Below, piece after piece: positions 48,918-59,378 of a stretch of DNA of 64,000 nucleotides; the stretch's first letter is position 1; the number at the start of each line of letters is the position of its first letter. Position numbers and translations under genes: made by a program. Source of the DNA: Pseudomonas phenolilytica. Lineage in GTDB: Bacteria; Pseudomonadota; Gammaproteobacteria; Pseudomonadales; Pseudomonadaceae. A model generated the notes under the pieces. It searched no databases and had not been told where the DNA came from. It saw only the letters and a list, made by a program, of their open reading frames with translations. Location: assembly GCF_021432765.1 (NCBI RefSeq), contig NZ_CP058908.1, forward strand, positions 3,372,001 to 3,436,000, read 5' to 3'.

Positions 48918-50447
48918 GTGATTCTGCCCTGGCTAATCCTGATTCCCTTCATCGGCGGCTTGCTCTGCTGGCTGGTCGAGCGCTTCGACCAGACCCTGCC
49001 ACGCTGGATCGCCCTGTTCACCATGACGCTGCTGTTCGGCCTGGGCCTCTGGCTCTGGAGCAACGGCGATTACAGTCTGGCGCCGGCACCTGATGCCGGC
49101 TCGACCTGGGCGCTGGAGTTCAAGCACGTCTGGATCGAGCGCTTCGGTATCAACCTGCATCTGGCGCTCGATGGTCTGTCGTTGCTGATGGTGCTGCTCA
49201 CCGGCCTGCTCGGTGTGCTGTCGGTGCTCTGCTCGTGGAAGGAGATCCAGCGCCACGTCGGCTTCTTCCACCTCAACCTGATGTGGATCCTCGGCGGCGT
49301 GGTCGGCGTGTTCCTCTCGCTGGACCTGTTCCTGTTCTTCTTCTTCTGGGAAATGATGCTGGTGCCGATGTACTTCCTCATCGCGCTCTGGGGTCACAGC
49401 TCCGAAGGCAAGCGTTCGCGGATCAACGCGGCGACCAAATTCTTTATTTATACCCAGGCCAGCGGTCTGATCATGCTGGTGGCGATCCTCGGGCTGGTGC
49501 TGGTGAATTACCACAACACGGGTGTGCTGACCTTCGACTATGCCCTGCTGCTCGATGCCGAGCTCGATCCGAAGATCGAGTTCCTGCTAATGCTCGGCTT
49601 CTTCGTCGCCTTCGCGGTGAAGTTCCCGATCGTGCCGCTGCACGCCTGGCTGCCGGCTGCCCATGCCCAGGCGCCGACCGCAGGCTCCGTGGACCTGGCT
49701 GGCATCCTGTTGAAGACTGCCGCCTACGGCATGATTCGCTTCGCCCTGCCGCTGTTCCCCGAGGCTTCGGCGGACTTTGCGCCGATAGCGATGACACTTG
49801 GTCTGATAGGCATCTTCTACGGTGCTCTGCTGTCGTTCGGCCAGACCGATATCAAGCGTCTGGTTGCCTACTCCAGCATTTCGCACATGGGTTTCGTGCT
49901 TATCGGCATCTACTCGGGCAGCGAGCTGGCGCTACAGGGCGCGGTGGTGTTGATGATCGCCCACGGTCTGTCGGCTGCCGCGCTGTTCATCCTCTGTGGC
50001 CAGCTCTACGAGCGCCTGCACACCCGCGACATGCGCGAGATGGGCGGCCTGTGGTCGCGTCTGCCGTGGCTGCCGGCGCTGAGCCTGTTTTTCGCCGCCG
50101 CCTCGCTGGGCCTGCCCGGTACCGGCAACTTCGTCGGCGAGTTCGTGGTGCTGTTCGGCGCCTTCGGCCAGTGGCCGTGGATCGTGGTGATCGCCACCTT
50201 CGGTCTGGTGCTCTCCTCGGTGTATTCGCTGGCGATGATCCATCGCGCGCATTTCGGTCCGGTCAAGGCCGAGGGCAGCCTGCGCGGGCTGGACGCGCGC
50301 GAGGTTGGCATGATCCTGCTGCTGGCAGCGCTGCTGGTGCTGCTCGGGGTCTATCCGCAGCCGGTATTCGACACCTCGCTGGCCACAATGAGTGGCGTAC
50401 AGCAGTGGTTCAGTACCGCTTTCTCCCAACTCGCTTCGGTCCGGTAG
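48918..50447 (+). CDS. nuoM: NADH-quinone oxidoreductase subunit M
   Basis: The 509-residue antiporter-like subunit starts at a GTG at 48918. Conserved features are [20 protein letters not shown] and [20 protein letters not shown]. It pumps protons in the membrane arm. Confidence 0.97.
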   Translation: MILPWLILIPFIGGLLCWLVERFDQTLPRWIALFTMTLLFGLGLWLWSNGDYSLAPAPDAGSTWALEFKHVWIERFGINLHLALDGLSLLMVLLTGLLGVLSVLCSWKEIQRHVGFFHLNLMWILGGVVGVFLSLDLFLFFFFWEMMLVPMYFLIALWGHSSEGKRSRINAATKFFIYTQASGLIMLVAILGLVLVNYHNTGVLTFDYALLLDAELDPKIEFLLMLGFFVAFAVKFPIVPLHAWLPAAHAQAPTAGSVDLAGILLKTAAYGMIRFALPLFPEASADFAPIAMTLGLIGIFYGALLSFGQTDIKRLVAYSSISHMGFVLIGIYSGSELALQGAVVLMIAHGLSAAALFILCGQLYERLHTRDMREMGGLWSRLPWLPALSLFFAAASLGLPGTGNFVGEFVVLFGAFGQWPWIVVIATFGLVLSSVYSLAMIHRAHFGPVKAEGSLRGLDAREVGMILLLAALLVLLGVYPQPVFDTSLATMSGVQQWFSTAFSQLASVR

Positions 50448-50454
50448 TCGCGCT

Positions 50455-51924
50455 ATGGAATTCACTCAACAACACTTCATCGCCCTGCTGCCGTTGCTCG
50501 TCGTCAGTGCCACCGCCGTGGTGGTGATGCTGGCGATTGCGTGGCGCCGCAACCATGGCCTGACCTACATGCTTACCGCAGCCGGGTTGGTTCTTGCGCT
50601 GCTGTCGATTGCGCCAGCGTTGCAGGTAGCGCCGCTGGAGGTTACCCAGCTGCTGCAGCTGGACCGCTTCGCCTACTTCCACATGGCGCTGCTGCTGCTG
50701 GCCACGCTGGCCTGCGTCACCCTGGCGCATGCCTATCTGGGCGAGAAGCCCGGCGGCCAGGGCTTCCCGGGCAATCGCGAGGAACTCTATCTGCTGATGG
50801 TGCTGTCGGCCCTCGGCGGTCAGGTGCTCGTGTCCAGCCAGCATCTGGCCGGCCTGTTCATCGGCCTGGAGCTGCTTTCGGTGCCGGTCTACGGGTTGGT
50901 CGCCTACGCCTTCTTCAACAAGCGTTCGCTGGAAGCCGGCATCAAGTACATGGTGCTGTCGGCCGCCGGCAGCGCGTTCCTGCTGTTCGGCATGGCGCTG
51001 CTGTACGCCGAGTCCGGTAGCCTGAGCTTCGCCGGCATCGGCGCCAGCCTGGCGGCGCAGCAGTCGAGCGTTCTGGTGCAGGCCGGCATTGGCATGATGC
51101 TGGTCGGGCTGGGCTTCAAGCTTTCGCTGGTGCCCTTCCATCTGTGGACGCCGGATGTCTACGAGGGCGCTCCGGCACCGGTTTCCGCATTCCTCGCCAC
51201 TGCCAGCAAACTCGCCGTGTTCGCCGTGCTGCTGCGCCTCTACCAGCTGTCGCCGGCGACCAGTGGCGGCTGGCTGAACGATGGCCTGACGCTGATCGCC
51301 ATCGCGTCGATCCTGATCGGCAACCTGCTGGCGCTGAACCAGAGCAACCTCAAGCGCCTGCTCGGTTATTCATCCATCGCCCACTTCGGCTACCTGCTGG
51401 TGGCGCTGATCGCCAGCGAAGGCCTTGCTGTCGAGGCAGTCGGCGTTTACCTGGCGACCTACGTGCTGACCAGCCTCGGTGCCTTCGGTGTGATCACGTT
51501 GATGTCCAGCCCATTCCAGGGCCGCGATGCCGATGCCCTGTACGAGTACCGCGGCCTGTTCTGGCGCCGGCCGTACCTGACTGCGGTGCTCACCGTGATG
51601 ATGCTGTCGCTGGCCGGCATTCCGATGACGGCGGGCTTCATCGGCAAGTTCTACGTGATCGCCGCTGGCGTGCAATCGCAGCAGTGGTGGTTGCTGGGCA
51701 GCTTGATCATCGGCAGCGCCATCGGCCTGTACTACTACCTGCGCGTGATGGTGACGCTGTATCTGGTCGAGCCCGGCATACGCCGTCACGACGCACCGCT
51801 CAACTGGGGTCAGCAAGCCGGCGGCGTCATGCTGCTGGCCGTCGCCGCCCTCGCCTTCCTCCTCGGTGTCTACCCGCAGCCACTGCTGGAACTGGCTCAG
51901 CATGCGATCTTCGCTACGCTCTGA
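50455..51924 (+). CDS. nuoN: NADH-quinone oxidoreductase subunit N
   Basis: The protein has 489 residues from the ATG at 50455. It has the antiporter fold with [17 protein letters not shown] and [20 protein letters not shown]. It is the last gene of the operon and is followed by a clear terminator. Confidence 0.97.
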   Translation: MEFTQQHFIALLPLLVVSATAVVVMLAIAWRRNHGLTYMLTAAGLVLALLSIAPALQVAPLEVTQLLQLDRFAYFHMALLLLATLACVTLAHAYLGEKPGGQGFPGNREELYLLMVLSALGGQVLVSSQHLAGLFIGLELLSVPVYGLVAYAFFNKRSLEAGIKYMVLSAAGSAFLLFGMALLYAESGSLSFAGIGASLAAQQSSVLVQAGIGMMLVGLGFKLSLVPFHLWTPDVYEGAPAPVSAFLATASKLAVFAVLLRLYQLSPATSGGWLNDGLTLIAIASILIGNLLALNQSNLKRLLGYSSIAHFGYLLVALIASEGLAVEAVGVYLATYVLTSLGAFGVITLMSSPFQGRDADALYEYRGLFWRRPYLTAVLTVMMLSLAGIPMTAGFIGKFYVIAAGVQSQQWWLLGSLIIGSAIGLYYYLRVMVTLYLVEPGIRRHDAPLNWGQQAGGVMLLAVAALAFLLGVYPQPLLELAQHAIFATL

Positions 51925-51941
51925 GCAAAGCACCAGATAAC

Positions 51942-51975
51942 GAAACGCCCCGATTACTCGGGGCGTTTCTGTTTT
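51942..51975 (+). terminator. Intrinsic terminator of the nuo operon
   Basis: A 12-bp perfect stem (51942-51953 with 51958-51969) with loop TTAC is followed by a T-rich stretch. It lies 18 bases after nuoN. Confidence 0.9.
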
Positions 51976-52017
51976 CGGGCTCCAACCTCAGGCACTGCGC
52001 GAGGCGCGCCTCGTCGC

Positions 52018-53196
52018 TCAGCCGTGCGGAGTAGCGTTCTCGGCCTTCTCGATATGCAGGGGTAGCGAAGAAAACCCGCTGGCGGGAAAGAACGCCTTCA
52101 CCGGTTGCTGATCCGCCAGCAGCATGATTCGGCTGGTACGCTCCAGCAGCTCCTCCATCACGACGCGCAGCTCCAGCCTGGCCAGCGGGGCTCCGGGACA
52201 GACATGGATGCCGGCGCCATACAGCAGATTCAGTTGCGGGTCGCGGTCGAGACGAAACGCATCGGGATCTCCGAACACCGCTTCGTCGCGATTGGCAGAT
52301 GCCCAGATGAGCGCCAGACGCGTACCGGCCGCCAGCGTGCGCTCACCCAGCGTGACCTCTCTGGTGGTGACCCGCCGGTTCATGACGAGCGGCGCGTGGA
52401 TGCGCAGTATCTCGTCGATGGCGGCAGGCAGCAGCACCGGCTGCTCGCGCAACTGCTGCTGCAACGCGCCATGGCCGGCGAGGTAATGCACGAGGATGCC
52501 GATCGACGCGGCAATGGTGCCCAGCTCGCCGACCGTCCAGTTACGCAGGATGCTGACGATTTCATCGTCGGTCAGCGGTCTGCCCAAAGCCTGGTCGCGT
52601 AGCAGACGGGTGGTCACGTCGTCTGGCGCCGCGCTACCGGCGTTGCGGCGCGCCGTGAGCAGATCCTTGATGTAGCCGTCGAATTCCAGCGCAACCGCGC
52701 TCATCGCCGCTTCGTCCCTGGCCAACGTGGCCGCCTGGTTCTTCAGCGTCCACAGGCGCAGCGGCTCGTGCAGCTCCACCGGCCAGCCCAGCCAGGCGCA
52801 CTGAATCTGCAAAGCGAAAATCTGCGCAAAGTCCGCCATCAGCTCGACATCCGCCTGCTCCGGCAAGGCCTGCACCAGCCGTACCGCAACCTCCCGGCAC
52901 ACCGGCGCGAAGGCTTCCATCTGCTGCGGCTCGAAGTAGGGCTCGATGACGCGCCGGTACGCCGTATGCTCCGGCGGGTCCATGCCGTTCGGCACGGAGG
53001 GGAAACGCGAGACGGCGTTGCTGTAGGTCTCGTGGTCCGTCAATACGTGCATGACATCCGCGTGTCGGAACAGCGAAGTGTAGCCGTAACGACTGGTTGC
53101 CACCGGGCAGCGACGGCGCATGTCGTCGTAAGTGGCCATCTGGTCCTTGAGCACTGCCTCGGACCTCGGATCCCAATCGACTGATTTCGTCTCCAT
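52018..53196 (-). CDS. Cytochrome P450, bacterial soluble class
   Basis: The 392-residue protein starts at the ATG at 53196, with AGGAG six bases before. The K-helix ExxR is E262-I-L-R265, and the haem ligand is Cys333 in LLYGAGIHVCPGAPLARLE, with Tyr replacing the usual Phe of FGxGxHxCxG. The I-helix reads WTVGELGTIAAS (220-231): the usual acid-threonine pair of (A/G)GxET is displaced. No redox partner gene is nearby. It is the second gene of a minus-strand pair behind a MarR regulator and overlaps nothing. Substrate unknown. Confidence 0.9.
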   Translation of the reverse strand: METKSVDWDPRSEAVLKDQMATYDDMRRRCPVATSRYGYTSLFRHADVMHVLTDHETYSNAVSRFPSVPNGMDPPEHTAYRRVIEPYFEPQQMEAFAPVCREVAVRLVQALPEQADVELMADFAQIFALQIQCAWLGWPVELHEPLRLWTLKNQAATLARDEAAMSAVALEFDGYIKDLLTARRNAGSAAPDDVTTRLLRDQALGRPLTDDEIVSILRNWTVGELGTIAASIGILVHYLAGHGALQQQLREQPVLLPAAIDEILRIHAPLVMNRRVTTREVTLGERTLAAGTRLALIWASANRDEAVFGDPDAFRLDRDPQLNLLYGAGIHVCPGAPLARLELRVVMEELLERTSRIMLLADQQPVKAFFPASGFSSLPLHIEKAENATPHG

Positions 53197-53204
53197 AGCA
53201 ACTC

Positions 53205-53648
53205 CTATTGCGGACCTCTCGATAATCCGGGCCGCTTCGGTGGTGATGAATTTTCGGCCCTGTCCCAACCTGGCAGGCTGAACTCCGCGCGCAGCAGCTG
53301 AACCTCTTCCTGGTGCAGTTCGGCGATGCGCGCCAGCAGCTCCTCGCCGGCAGGCAACAGGTGAATCTCAACCTGACGCCGGTCTTCACGTCCGGCCTTT
53401 CGCTCGACCAAGCCCATGTTTTCGCAGCGGTCGATCAGTGCCACGACGCTGTGATGCTTCGATTGCAGCTGTTCGGCGAGCTCGCCAACCGTCGCCCAAT
53501 CGCGCGCCGAAGCGCCTCGAATCTGGAGCAGAAGCTGGTATTGCAGCGCCGTCGCACCGTTCTCCAGGCACAGCAACTCGCTGTTGCGCAGGAATCGGCG
53601 CAGACGATGACGGAAATGCGCCAGCCGCTGGTAATCGGACTTTTCCAA
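53205..53648 (-). CDS. MarR-family transcriptional regulator
   Basis: The 147-residue protein has a winged helix (WATVGELAEQLQSKHHSVVA as recognition part, then GLVERKAGREDRRQVEIHLL as wing) flanked by dimerisation helices. The start is a TTG at 53648; no ATG in frame lies near it. It is eight bases upstream of the P450 gene on the same strand and divergent from a Yip1-like gene, so it probably controls one or both through the repeats at 53686-53714. A phenolic or other small ligand is usual for the family. Confidence 0.88.
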   Translation of the reverse strand: MEKSDYQRLAHFRHRLRRFLRNSELLCLENGATALQYQLLLQIRGASARDWATVGELAEQLQSKHHSVVALIDRCENMGLVERKAGREDRRQVEIHLLPAGEELLARIAELHQEEVQLLRAEFSLPGWDRAENSSPPKRPGLSRGPQ

Positions 53649-53685
53649 GAGATGATTTCCTCGTTGACCTTCGCGCAGTATTGTG

Positions 53686-53714
53686 CACGATATATATCAC
53701 GCCACGATATATAT
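53686..53714. repeat. Tandem 12-bp repeats, probable MarR operator
   Basis: CACGATATATAT occurs at 53686-53697 and again at 53703-53714, a period of 17 bases. The first copy includes the palindrome GATATATATC (53689-53698). The repeats stand in an AT-rich island between the divergent regulator and membrane-protein genes, where both promoters should lie. Confidence 0.65.
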
Positions 53715-53762
53715 TTCAGCGGAAACGCCCTGTCGATTCTGTCCAGCCCAGAAAGGAACGTC

Positions 53763-54323
53763 ATGAATCTCCTTGTCCTCATGCGCATGCTGTTGTGCAG
53801 TGCACTCGCCCCTTCCGAGTGGACGAGTAATCAGCTGCCGCCCCGAATCCGGCTCTGGGCATTCATCGTGCCATTGTCGCTGTTGCCACCGACGATGATC
53901 GCCTTGGTGGACGCCCCCTTGAGCGCCTACCTGCCCGTACTTCAGATCCAGCCGTCAACGGGAACGGCCAGCCTGTTTTTCGGTGGCGAAGTATTTTCAG
54001 TATTCGTGATGGGTTGGCTGATCAAACACGTCGCCGGCGCCGGCAGTCACGACGTGACTTATGCCGAAGCCTATCTGGTTGCCACTATCGCGTGCGTGCC
54101 GCTATGGCTGTCATCTCTCGGTCTGCTGGTGAACAACCCGTTTCTGAACACCGTGCTACCGCTCAGCGCGCTGGCCTCGTGCTGCGTCCTGCTCTACCAG
54201 GGCACCTGTTCGCTATGCCGCGTGGACGACCGCCTGGAGGCGGCCGCCATCACCCAGACGGCGTTCGGCGCGGCCGTTATCGTATGGATAATGGTGCTGC
54301 CACTCTTCTGGACGGCCGCCTGA
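53763..54323 (+). CDS. Yip1-family integral membrane protein
   Basis: The protein has 186 residues from the ATG at 53763. It has five hydrophobic segments. The opening MRMLLCSALAPSEWTSNQLPP resembles the short N-terminal region of bacterial Yip1/DUF1282 proteins, as do the paired loops and the GTCSLCRVDDRLEAAA connection to the last helix. Function unknown; the divergent position suggests common control with marR-P450. Confidence 0.65.
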   Translation: MNLLVLMRMLLCSALAPSEWTSNQLPPRIRLWAFIVPLSLLPPTMIALVDAPLSAYLPVLQIQPSTGTASLFFGGEVFSVFVMGWLIKHVAGAGSHDVTYAEAYLVATIACVPLWLSSLGLLVNNPFLNTVLPLSALASCCVLLYQGTCSLCRVDDRLEAAAITQTAFGAAVIVWIMVLPLFWTAA

Positions 54324-54743
54324 CCGCGGCGAGCTCGGAGCAGCGCAGTCGTCACAAGGTGCTGGTCGCATGGCATGGCTTGCGCCACGGCAGCATCAGG
54401 TGCCGATCACACCGCTATCGTCACGCGTGATCAGCACCGTCGAGGAGCACGGACCGGATTGGCCATCGCTGGCTGGGAAGCTCAGCCCGGGATGCTGCGC
54501 GTTGATCCACATGGCGCGGTAATCCGGGCTCCAAGTGTCACGAGGGATCGACGGCCATCGGCTGCTGCGCGGCACTGGACTGTTCTATGCCGATGTCGCC
54601 GAGGGCCGCGCCAAGCTCAGCCCGGAGCAGACCGCCACCTTGAACGAAAACGCCCAGCGCCGATCTGCCGGCGCAACGTGCGCAGTTCCGCTCGCCATGC
54701 TGTGGCGAAGTACCGGGCCGCAGGAAGCGGTATCCTTCGGGTA
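54324..54743. other. Gene-poor stretch with possible decayed coding remnants
   Basis: No intact gene is convincing here. On the plus strand a 78-residue frame (54535-54771) has protein-like composition in its first half (GIDGHRLLRGTGLFYADVAEG) but runs into the tRNA terminator. On the minus strand a short frame (about 54400-54550) reads RDTWSPDYRAMWINAQHPG and ends VLITRDDSGVIGT. Both have high GC in third positions and lack starts, so they may be pieces of decayed genes. Confidence 0.35.
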
Positions 54744-54769
54744 CAAAAAAGCCCCGATGACGGGGCTTT
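54744..54769 (-). terminator. Terminator of the tRNA operon
   Basis: Read on the minus strand, CAAAGCCCCG and CGGGGCTTT form a 9-bp stem (54748-54756 with 54761-54769) followed by seven bases rich in T (complement of 54744-54750). It lies 45 bases after tRNA-Leu. Confidence 0.9.
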
Positions 54770-54813
54770 GAGGGCGTTTCGGAGATCGCTGAGAGTTCTC
54801 GAAACTATACAAG

Positions 54814-54898
54814 TGGTGCGGACGGAGAGACTCGAACTCTCACACCTTGCGGCGCCAGAACCTAAATCTGGTGTGTCTACCAATTTCACCACGTCCGC
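54814..54898 (-). tRNA. tRNA-Leu (anticodon TAG)
   Basis: An 85-base tRNA with a long variable arm. The acceptor is GCGGACG/CGTCCGC, the anticodon stem CCAGA/TCTGG encloses TTTAGGT, and CCA is encoded (complement of 54814-54816). Confidence 0.96.
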
Positions 54899-54915
54899 CA
54901 AACGGGCTTTAAACA

Positions 54916-54942
54916 AAAACGCCAGGCAGTGCCTGGCGTTTT
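54916..54942 (-). terminator. Hairpin between tRNA-His and tRNA-Leu
   Basis: A perfect 27-base palindrome: AAAACGCCAGGCA (54916-54928) and its complement (54930-54942). On the minus strand it ends in a T-rich run, so it may terminate part of the transcripts after tRNA-His or serve as a processing site. Confidence 0.7.
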
Positions 54943-54950
54943 CTGGAATA

Positions 54951-55026
54951 TGGGGTGGACGAAGGGGATCGAACCCTCGACACCAGGAGCCACAATCCTG
55001 TGCTCTACCAACTGAGCTACGCCCAC
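54951..55026 (-). tRNA. tRNA-His (anticodon GTG)
   Basis: A 76-base tRNA with acceptor GTGGGCG, anticodon loop TTGTGGC and encoded CCA. The extra 5' G of tRNA-His is encoded at 55027 and faces the unusual C73. Confidence 0.96.
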
Positions 55027-55059
55027 CATATTACATTTGCTTGTGCCAGAAGCCCGACA

Positions 55060-55136
55060 TGGCGCACCCGGCAGGACTCGAACCTGCGACCATCCGCTTA
55101 GAAGGCGGATGCTCTATCCAGCTGAGCTACGGGCGC
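55060..55136 (-). tRNA. tRNA-Arg (anticodon TCT)
   Basis: A 77-base tRNA with acceptor GCGCCCG/CGGGTGC, anticodon loop TTCTAAG within CCGCC/GGCGG and encoded CCA. It is the first tRNA of the minus-strand operon. Confidence 0.96.
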
Positions 55137-55249
55137 TTTTGTCTGCATTCTATTCGGAGCGCAGACTTGAAGCTCCGGCTGTAGAAGAAGTGGTTTCTTC
55201 GCAAGCCATCTTACCCAGCAGCAGGCTGTGCTCGACAAGCGGGGCGAAT

Positions 55250-55276
55250 GTTATAGGGGCTCCCGATAGTCGTCAA
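55250..55276 (-). promoter_or_regulatory. Promoter of the tRNA operon
   Basis: On the minus strand TTGACG (complement of 55271-55276) precedes a TATAAC (complement of 55250-55255), with TAACAT one step on giving 17-base spacing. A GC-rich discriminator follows, as in stringently controlled stable RNA promoters. Confidence 0.6.
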
Positions 55277-55410
55277 CAGCAAAGCTGAAAAAAATTTCAG
55301 CTAGATAAAGGGGTTACACGTGGCTGCAGACGCTCCGCCTTTGCCGCATCGTCTCGGCGTGAGAGAATGCGCGCCCTTTCCAAGTTCTTTCCGGTGGTTA
55401 ACCAAGCGTC

Positions 55411-56265
55411 ATGACCGCACAACTGATCGACGGTAAAACGATTGCAGCCAACATTCGCCAACAGATCTCCGGTCGTGTTGCCGAACGTCGTGCGCAGGGA
55501 CTTCGCGCGCCAGGTCTGGCAGTGATTCTGGTGGGCAACGATCCCGCTTCCCAGGTGTATGTGGCGCACAAACGCAAGGATTGCGAGGAAGTGGGCTTCA
55601 ACTCCATCGCCCATGACCTTCCGGCCGATACTCGTCAGGAGGACTTGCTGGCGCTTATCGATCAGCTCAACGACGACGCGTCCATCGACGGCATACTCGT
55701 CCAGCTGCCGCTGCCCAAGCATCTGGATGCCTCGCAACTGCTCGAGCGGATCCGTCCGGACAAGGATGTGGATGGCTTCCATCCCTATAATGTCGGTCGT
55801 CTCGCGCAACGCATGCCGCTGCTTCGTCCGTGCACACCGAAAGGCATCATGACGCTGCTGGAAAGCACCGGCATCGACCTGCACGGCCTGGATGCCGTGG
55901 TCGTAGGCGCGTCGAACATCGTCGGCCGCCCGATGGCGCTGGAGTTGCTGCTAGCCGGCTGTACCACCACCGTGACCCACCGCTTCACCCACAACCTTGC
56001 CGAGCACGTCAGACGCGCGGATTTGGTGGTCGTCGCCACCGGCATTACCGGCCTGGTTAAGGGCGAATGGATCAAGCCAGGGGCGATCGTCATCGATGTC
56101 GGCATCAACCGCCAGGCTGATGGCCGCCTTCTCGGTGACGTGGAATTCGAGCCCGCCAGCGAACGTGCCGCCTGGATTACTCCGGTGCCGGGCGGCGTCG
56201 GCCCGATGACGCGCGCTTGCCTGCTGGAAAACACCCTGCACGCCGCCGAACATCTGCATCGCTAG
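55411..56265 (+). CDS. folD: Methylenetetrahydrofolate dehydrogenase/cyclohydrolase
   Basis: The 284-residue bifunctional enzyme of one-carbon metabolism has catalytic Tyr50 and Lys54 in [20 protein letters not shown], the NADP site [18 protein letters not shown] and [10 protein letters not shown]. It is divergent from the tRNA operon across 274 bases and followed by a strong terminator. Confidence 0.97.
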   Translation: MTAQLIDGKTIAANIRQQISGRVAERRAQGLRAPGLAVILVGNDPASQVYVAHKRKDCEEVGFNSIAHDLPADTRQEDLLALIDQLNDDASIDGILVQLPLPKHLDASQLLERIRPDKDVDGFHPYNVGRLAQRMPLLRPCTPKGIMTLLESTGIDLHGLDAVVVGASNIVGRPMALELLLAGCTTTVTHRFTHNLAEHVRRADLVVVATGITGLVKGEWIKPGAIVIDVGINRQADGRLLGDVEFEPASERAAWITPVPGGVGPMTRACLLENTLHAAEHLHR

Positions 56266-56281
56266 GTCACAATCGACCAAC

Positions 56282-56309
56282 AAAAACGGCGCCCTATGGC
56301 GCCGTTTTT
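56282..56309. terminator. Bidirectional terminator between folD and cysS
   Basis: A 12-bp perfect stem (56282-56293 with 56298-56309) has A-run and T-run flanks on its two sides, suited to end both convergent transcripts. Confidence 0.93.
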
Positions 56310-56322
56310 TATGGCTTTGAAA

Positions 56323-57708
56323 TTACTCGGCCAAACGCCAGGTCGTGCCGCCCTTCCCGTCCTCCAGCAGCACGCCCATGGCTGTGAGCTGATCGCGGAT
56401 GCGGTCGGACTCGGCCCAGTTCTTCTCGGCACGCGCCTGCAGGCGGGCGGCGATCAGCGCCTCCACCTCAGAGGCATCGACCTTGCCCGCGGCACCGGCC
56501 TGCAGGAAGGCGTCGGGCTCGAGCTGCAGCACGCCGAGCACCCCGGCCAGCTCCTTGAGGCGCGCGGCCAGCGCGGCAGCGGCGTTCAGATCGCTCTCGC
56601 GCAGGCGGTTGACCTCGCGGATCATCTCGAATAGCACCGCGCAGGCTTCCGGCGAGTTGAAGTCATCGTCCATCGCCGCGCCGAAGCGCGCGACGAACTC
56701 CTCGCCACCGGTAGGCGCCGCGGCCGGCAGGCCCTTGAAACCGTTGTAGAAGCGCTCCAGGGCGCCCTTGGCCTCGCGCAGGCTGTCCTCGGAGTAGTTG
56801 ATCGGGCTGCGGTAGTGGCTGGACACCAGCAGGTAGCGCACCACCTCGGGGTGGTACTTCTCCAGCACCTCGCGGATGGTGAAGAAGTTGCCGAGGCTCT
56901 TGGACATCTTCTCGCCGTCGACGCGCACCGCGCCGGCGTGCATCCAGGCGTTGGCGTACAGCTTGCCGGTGGCCGCCTCGCTCTGCGCGATCTCGTTCTC
57001 GTGGTGCGGGAACACCAGGTCCGGACCGCCGCCGTGGATGTCGAAAGTCTCGCCCAGACAGCAGGTGGACATCACCGAGCACTCGATGTGCCAGCCCGGA
57101 CGCCCGGCGCCCCACGGCGACTCCCAGCTCGGCTCGCCCGGCTTGGCGCCTTTCCACAGGACGAAGTCGAGCGGATCTTCCTTGGCCTCGTCGACCTCGA
57201 TGCGCGCGCCGATCTTCAGGTCCTCGATCTTGCGCCGCGACAGCTTGCCGTAGCCCTCGAACTTGCCGACCCGGTAGTAGACGTCGCCGTTGCCCGGGGC
57301 GTAGGCGAAGCCCTTGTCGATCAGGGTCTGGATCATCGCGTGCATGCCGGCGATATGGTCGGTGGCGCGCGGCTCGATATCCGGGCGCAGCACGTTGAGG
57401 CGCGCCTCGTCCTCGTGCATCGCGGCGATCATCCGGCCGACCAGATCCTGGAACGACTCGCCGTTCTCGTTGGCGCGCTTGATGATCTTGTCGTCGATGT
57501 CGGTGATGTTGCGCACGTAGGTCAGCTCATAGCCGCGATGGCGCAGCCAGCGGGCGACCACGTCGAACGCCACCATCACCCGCGCGTGGCCGATGTGGCA
57601 GAAGTCGTAGACGGTCATGCCGCACACGTACATGCGGACCTTGTTGCCTTCCAGCGGCTTGAACTCATCCTTGCTCTTGGACAGGGTGCTGTAGATGGAA
57701 AGCGTCAT
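56323..57708 (-). CDS. cysS: Cysteinyl-tRNA synthetase
   Basis: The protein has 461 residues from the ATG at 57708, which overlaps the glnS stop by one base. Class I signatures are HIGHARVM near residue 38 and KMSKSLGN. The zinc-binding site includes the cysteine of [16 protein letters not shown] and the CSVMSTC region. It charges tRNA-Cys. Confidence 0.97.
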   Translation of the reverse strand: MTLSIYSTLSKSKDEFKPLEGNKVRMYVCGMTVYDFCHIGHARVMVAFDVVARWLRHRGYELTYVRNITDIDDKIIKRANENGESFQDLVGRMIAAMHEDEARLNVLRPDIEPRATDHIAGMHAMIQTLIDKGFAYAPGNGDVYYRVGKFEGYGKLSRRKIEDLKIGARIEVDEAKEDPLDFVLWKGAKPGEPSWESPWGAGRPGWHIECSVMSTCCLGETFDIHGGGPDLVFPHHENEIAQSEAATGKLYANAWMHAGAVRVDGEKMSKSLGNFFTIREVLEKYHPEVVRYLLVSSHYRSPINYSEDSLREAKGALERFYNGFKGLPAAAPTGGEEFVARFGAAMDDDFNSPEACAVLFEMIREVNRLRESDLNAAAALAARLKELAGVLGVLQLEPDAFLQAGAAGKVDASEVEALIAARLQARAEKNWAESDRIRDQLTAMGVLLEDGKGGTTWRLAE

Positions 57709-59378
57709 CACTGCCCCCAGGAGTCGCGCAGGGTCACGGTACGGTTGAACACCGGGGCGCCCGGCTTCGAATCCTTCAGGTCGGCGCAGAAGTAGCCCTC
57801 GCGTTCGAACTGGAAGCGTTCTTCCGGCGCGGCATTGGCCAGCGACGGCTCGGCGCGGCAGCCCTTGAGCACCACCAGCGACTCCGGGTTGATGTTGTCG
57901 AGGAAGCTGCCGCCCTCCTCGTCGGTCTTCTCCGGGTTGGCGGCCTTGAACAGGCGGTCGTACAGGCGCACCTCGCACTCGACGCTCTCGGCGGCCGGCA
58001 CCCAGTGGATCACGCCCTTGACCTTGCGGCCTTCCGGGTTCTTGCCCAGGGTGTTCTCGTCGTAGGAGCAGCGCAGCTCGACGATATTGCCTTCGGCATC
58101 CTTGATCGCCTCGTCGGCGCGGATCACGTAGCTGCCGCGCAGGCGCACTTCGCCGCCGGGGATCAGACGCTTGTAGCCGGCCGGCGGGACTTCCTCGAAG
58201 TCGCTGGCGTCGATGTAGATCTCGCGGGAGAACGGCAGCACGCGCACGCCCATGTCCTGCTTGGGATGGCGCGGCAGCTCAAGGTTCTCGACCTGGCCTT
58301 CCGGATAGTTGGTGATCACCACCTTGAGCGGCTTGAGCACGCACATGGCGCGCGCGGCGTTGGCGTCCAGGTCCTCGCGGATGGCGAACTCCAGCATGCC
58401 GATGTCGACCAGGCCGCCGGCGCGGTTGACGCCGATCATGTCGCAGAAGGCGCGGATCGACGCCGGGGTGTAGCCGCGGCGACGGTAGCCGGACAGGGTC
58501 GACATGCGCGGGTCGTCCCAGCCATTCACGTGGCCTTCATCGACCAGCTGCTTGAGCTTGCGCTTGCTGGTGATGGTGTAGTTCAGGTTGAGGCGGGCGA
58601 ACTCGTACTGGCGCGGCTGGGCCGGCACCGGCAGGTTGGCGAGGAACCATTCGTAGAGCGGGCGGTGATCCTCGAATTCCAGAGTGCAGATCGAATGCGT
58701 GATGCCTTCGATGGCGTCCGACTGCCCGTGGGTGAAGTCGTAGCTCGGGTAAATGCACCACTTGTCGCCGGTCTGGTGATGATGGGCGTGACGGATGCGG
58801 TAGAGGATCGGGTCGCGCAGGTTGATGTTCGGCGACGCCATGTCGATCTTGGCGCGCAGCGAGCGGGCGCCGTCGGGGAACTCGCCGCCCCTCATGCGGG
58901 CGAACAGGTCGAGGTTCTCCTCGACGCTGCGCTCGCGGAACGGGCTGTTCTTGCCCGGTTCGGTCAGGCTGCCGCGGTAGGCGCGCATCTCCTCGGCATT
59001 GAGGTCGCAAACGAAGGCCTTGCCGGCCTGGATCAGATGAATCGCCCACTCGTACAACTGATCGAAATAGTCGGAGGCATAGTGCTCCTCACCGGCCCAC
59101 TTGAAGCCCAGCCACTCGACGTCGGCCTTGATCGCATCGATGTACTCCTGGTCTTCCTTGGCCGGATTGGTGTCGTCAAAGCGCAGGTTGCACTCGCCGC
59201 CGAACTCCTCGGCCAGGCCGAAGTTCAGGCAGATCGACTTGGCGTGACCGATATGCAGGTAACCGTTGGGCTCCGGCGGGAAGCGCGTGATGATCTTGGC
59301 GTGCTTGCCGGCTTCCAGATCAGACTGAACGATCGGGCGCAGGAAATTGGCGGCTTTTTCGACGATTGGCTTGCTCAT
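57708..59378 (-). CDS. glnS: Glutaminyl-tRNA synthetase
   Basis: The 556-residue class I synthetase has [15 protein letters not shown] with the HIGH motif and SKRKLKQLV in place of KMSKS, as in E. coli GlnRS. The C-terminal anticodon-binding beta-barrels end [11 protein letters not shown]. It is translationally coupled to cysS. Confidence 0.97.
   Translation of the reverse strand: MSKPIVEKAANFLRPIVQSDLEAGKHAKIITRFPPEPNGYLHIGHAKSICLNFGLAEEFGGECNLRFDDTNPAKEDQEYIDAIKADVEWLGFKWAGEEHYASDYFDQLYEWAIHLIQAGKAFVCDLNAEEMRAYRGSLTEPGKNSPFRERSVEENLDLFARMRGGEFPDGARSLRAKIDMASPNINLRDPILYRIRHAHHHQTGDKWCIYPSYDFTHGQSDAIEGITHSICTLEFEDHRPLYEWFLANLPVPAQPRQYEFARLNLNYTITSKRKLKQLVDEGHVNGWDDPRMSTLSGYRRRGYTPASIRAFCDMIGVNRAGGLVDIGMLEFAIREDLDANAARAMCVLKPLKVVITNYPEGQVENLELPRHPKQDMGVRVLPFSREIYIDASDFEEVPPAGYKRLIPGGEVRLRGSYVIRADEAIKDAEGNIVELRCSYDENTLGKNPEGRKVKGVIHWVPAAESVECEVRLYDRLFKAANPEKTDEEGGSFLDNINPESLVVLKGCRAEPSLANAAPEERFQFEREGYFCADLKDSKPGAPVFNRTVTLRDSWGQ

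Noticed and set aside
54375..55184. 269-residue plus-strand frame
   Set aside because: It runs through three tRNA genes on the other strand and two terminators, so it cannot be a real protein gene.
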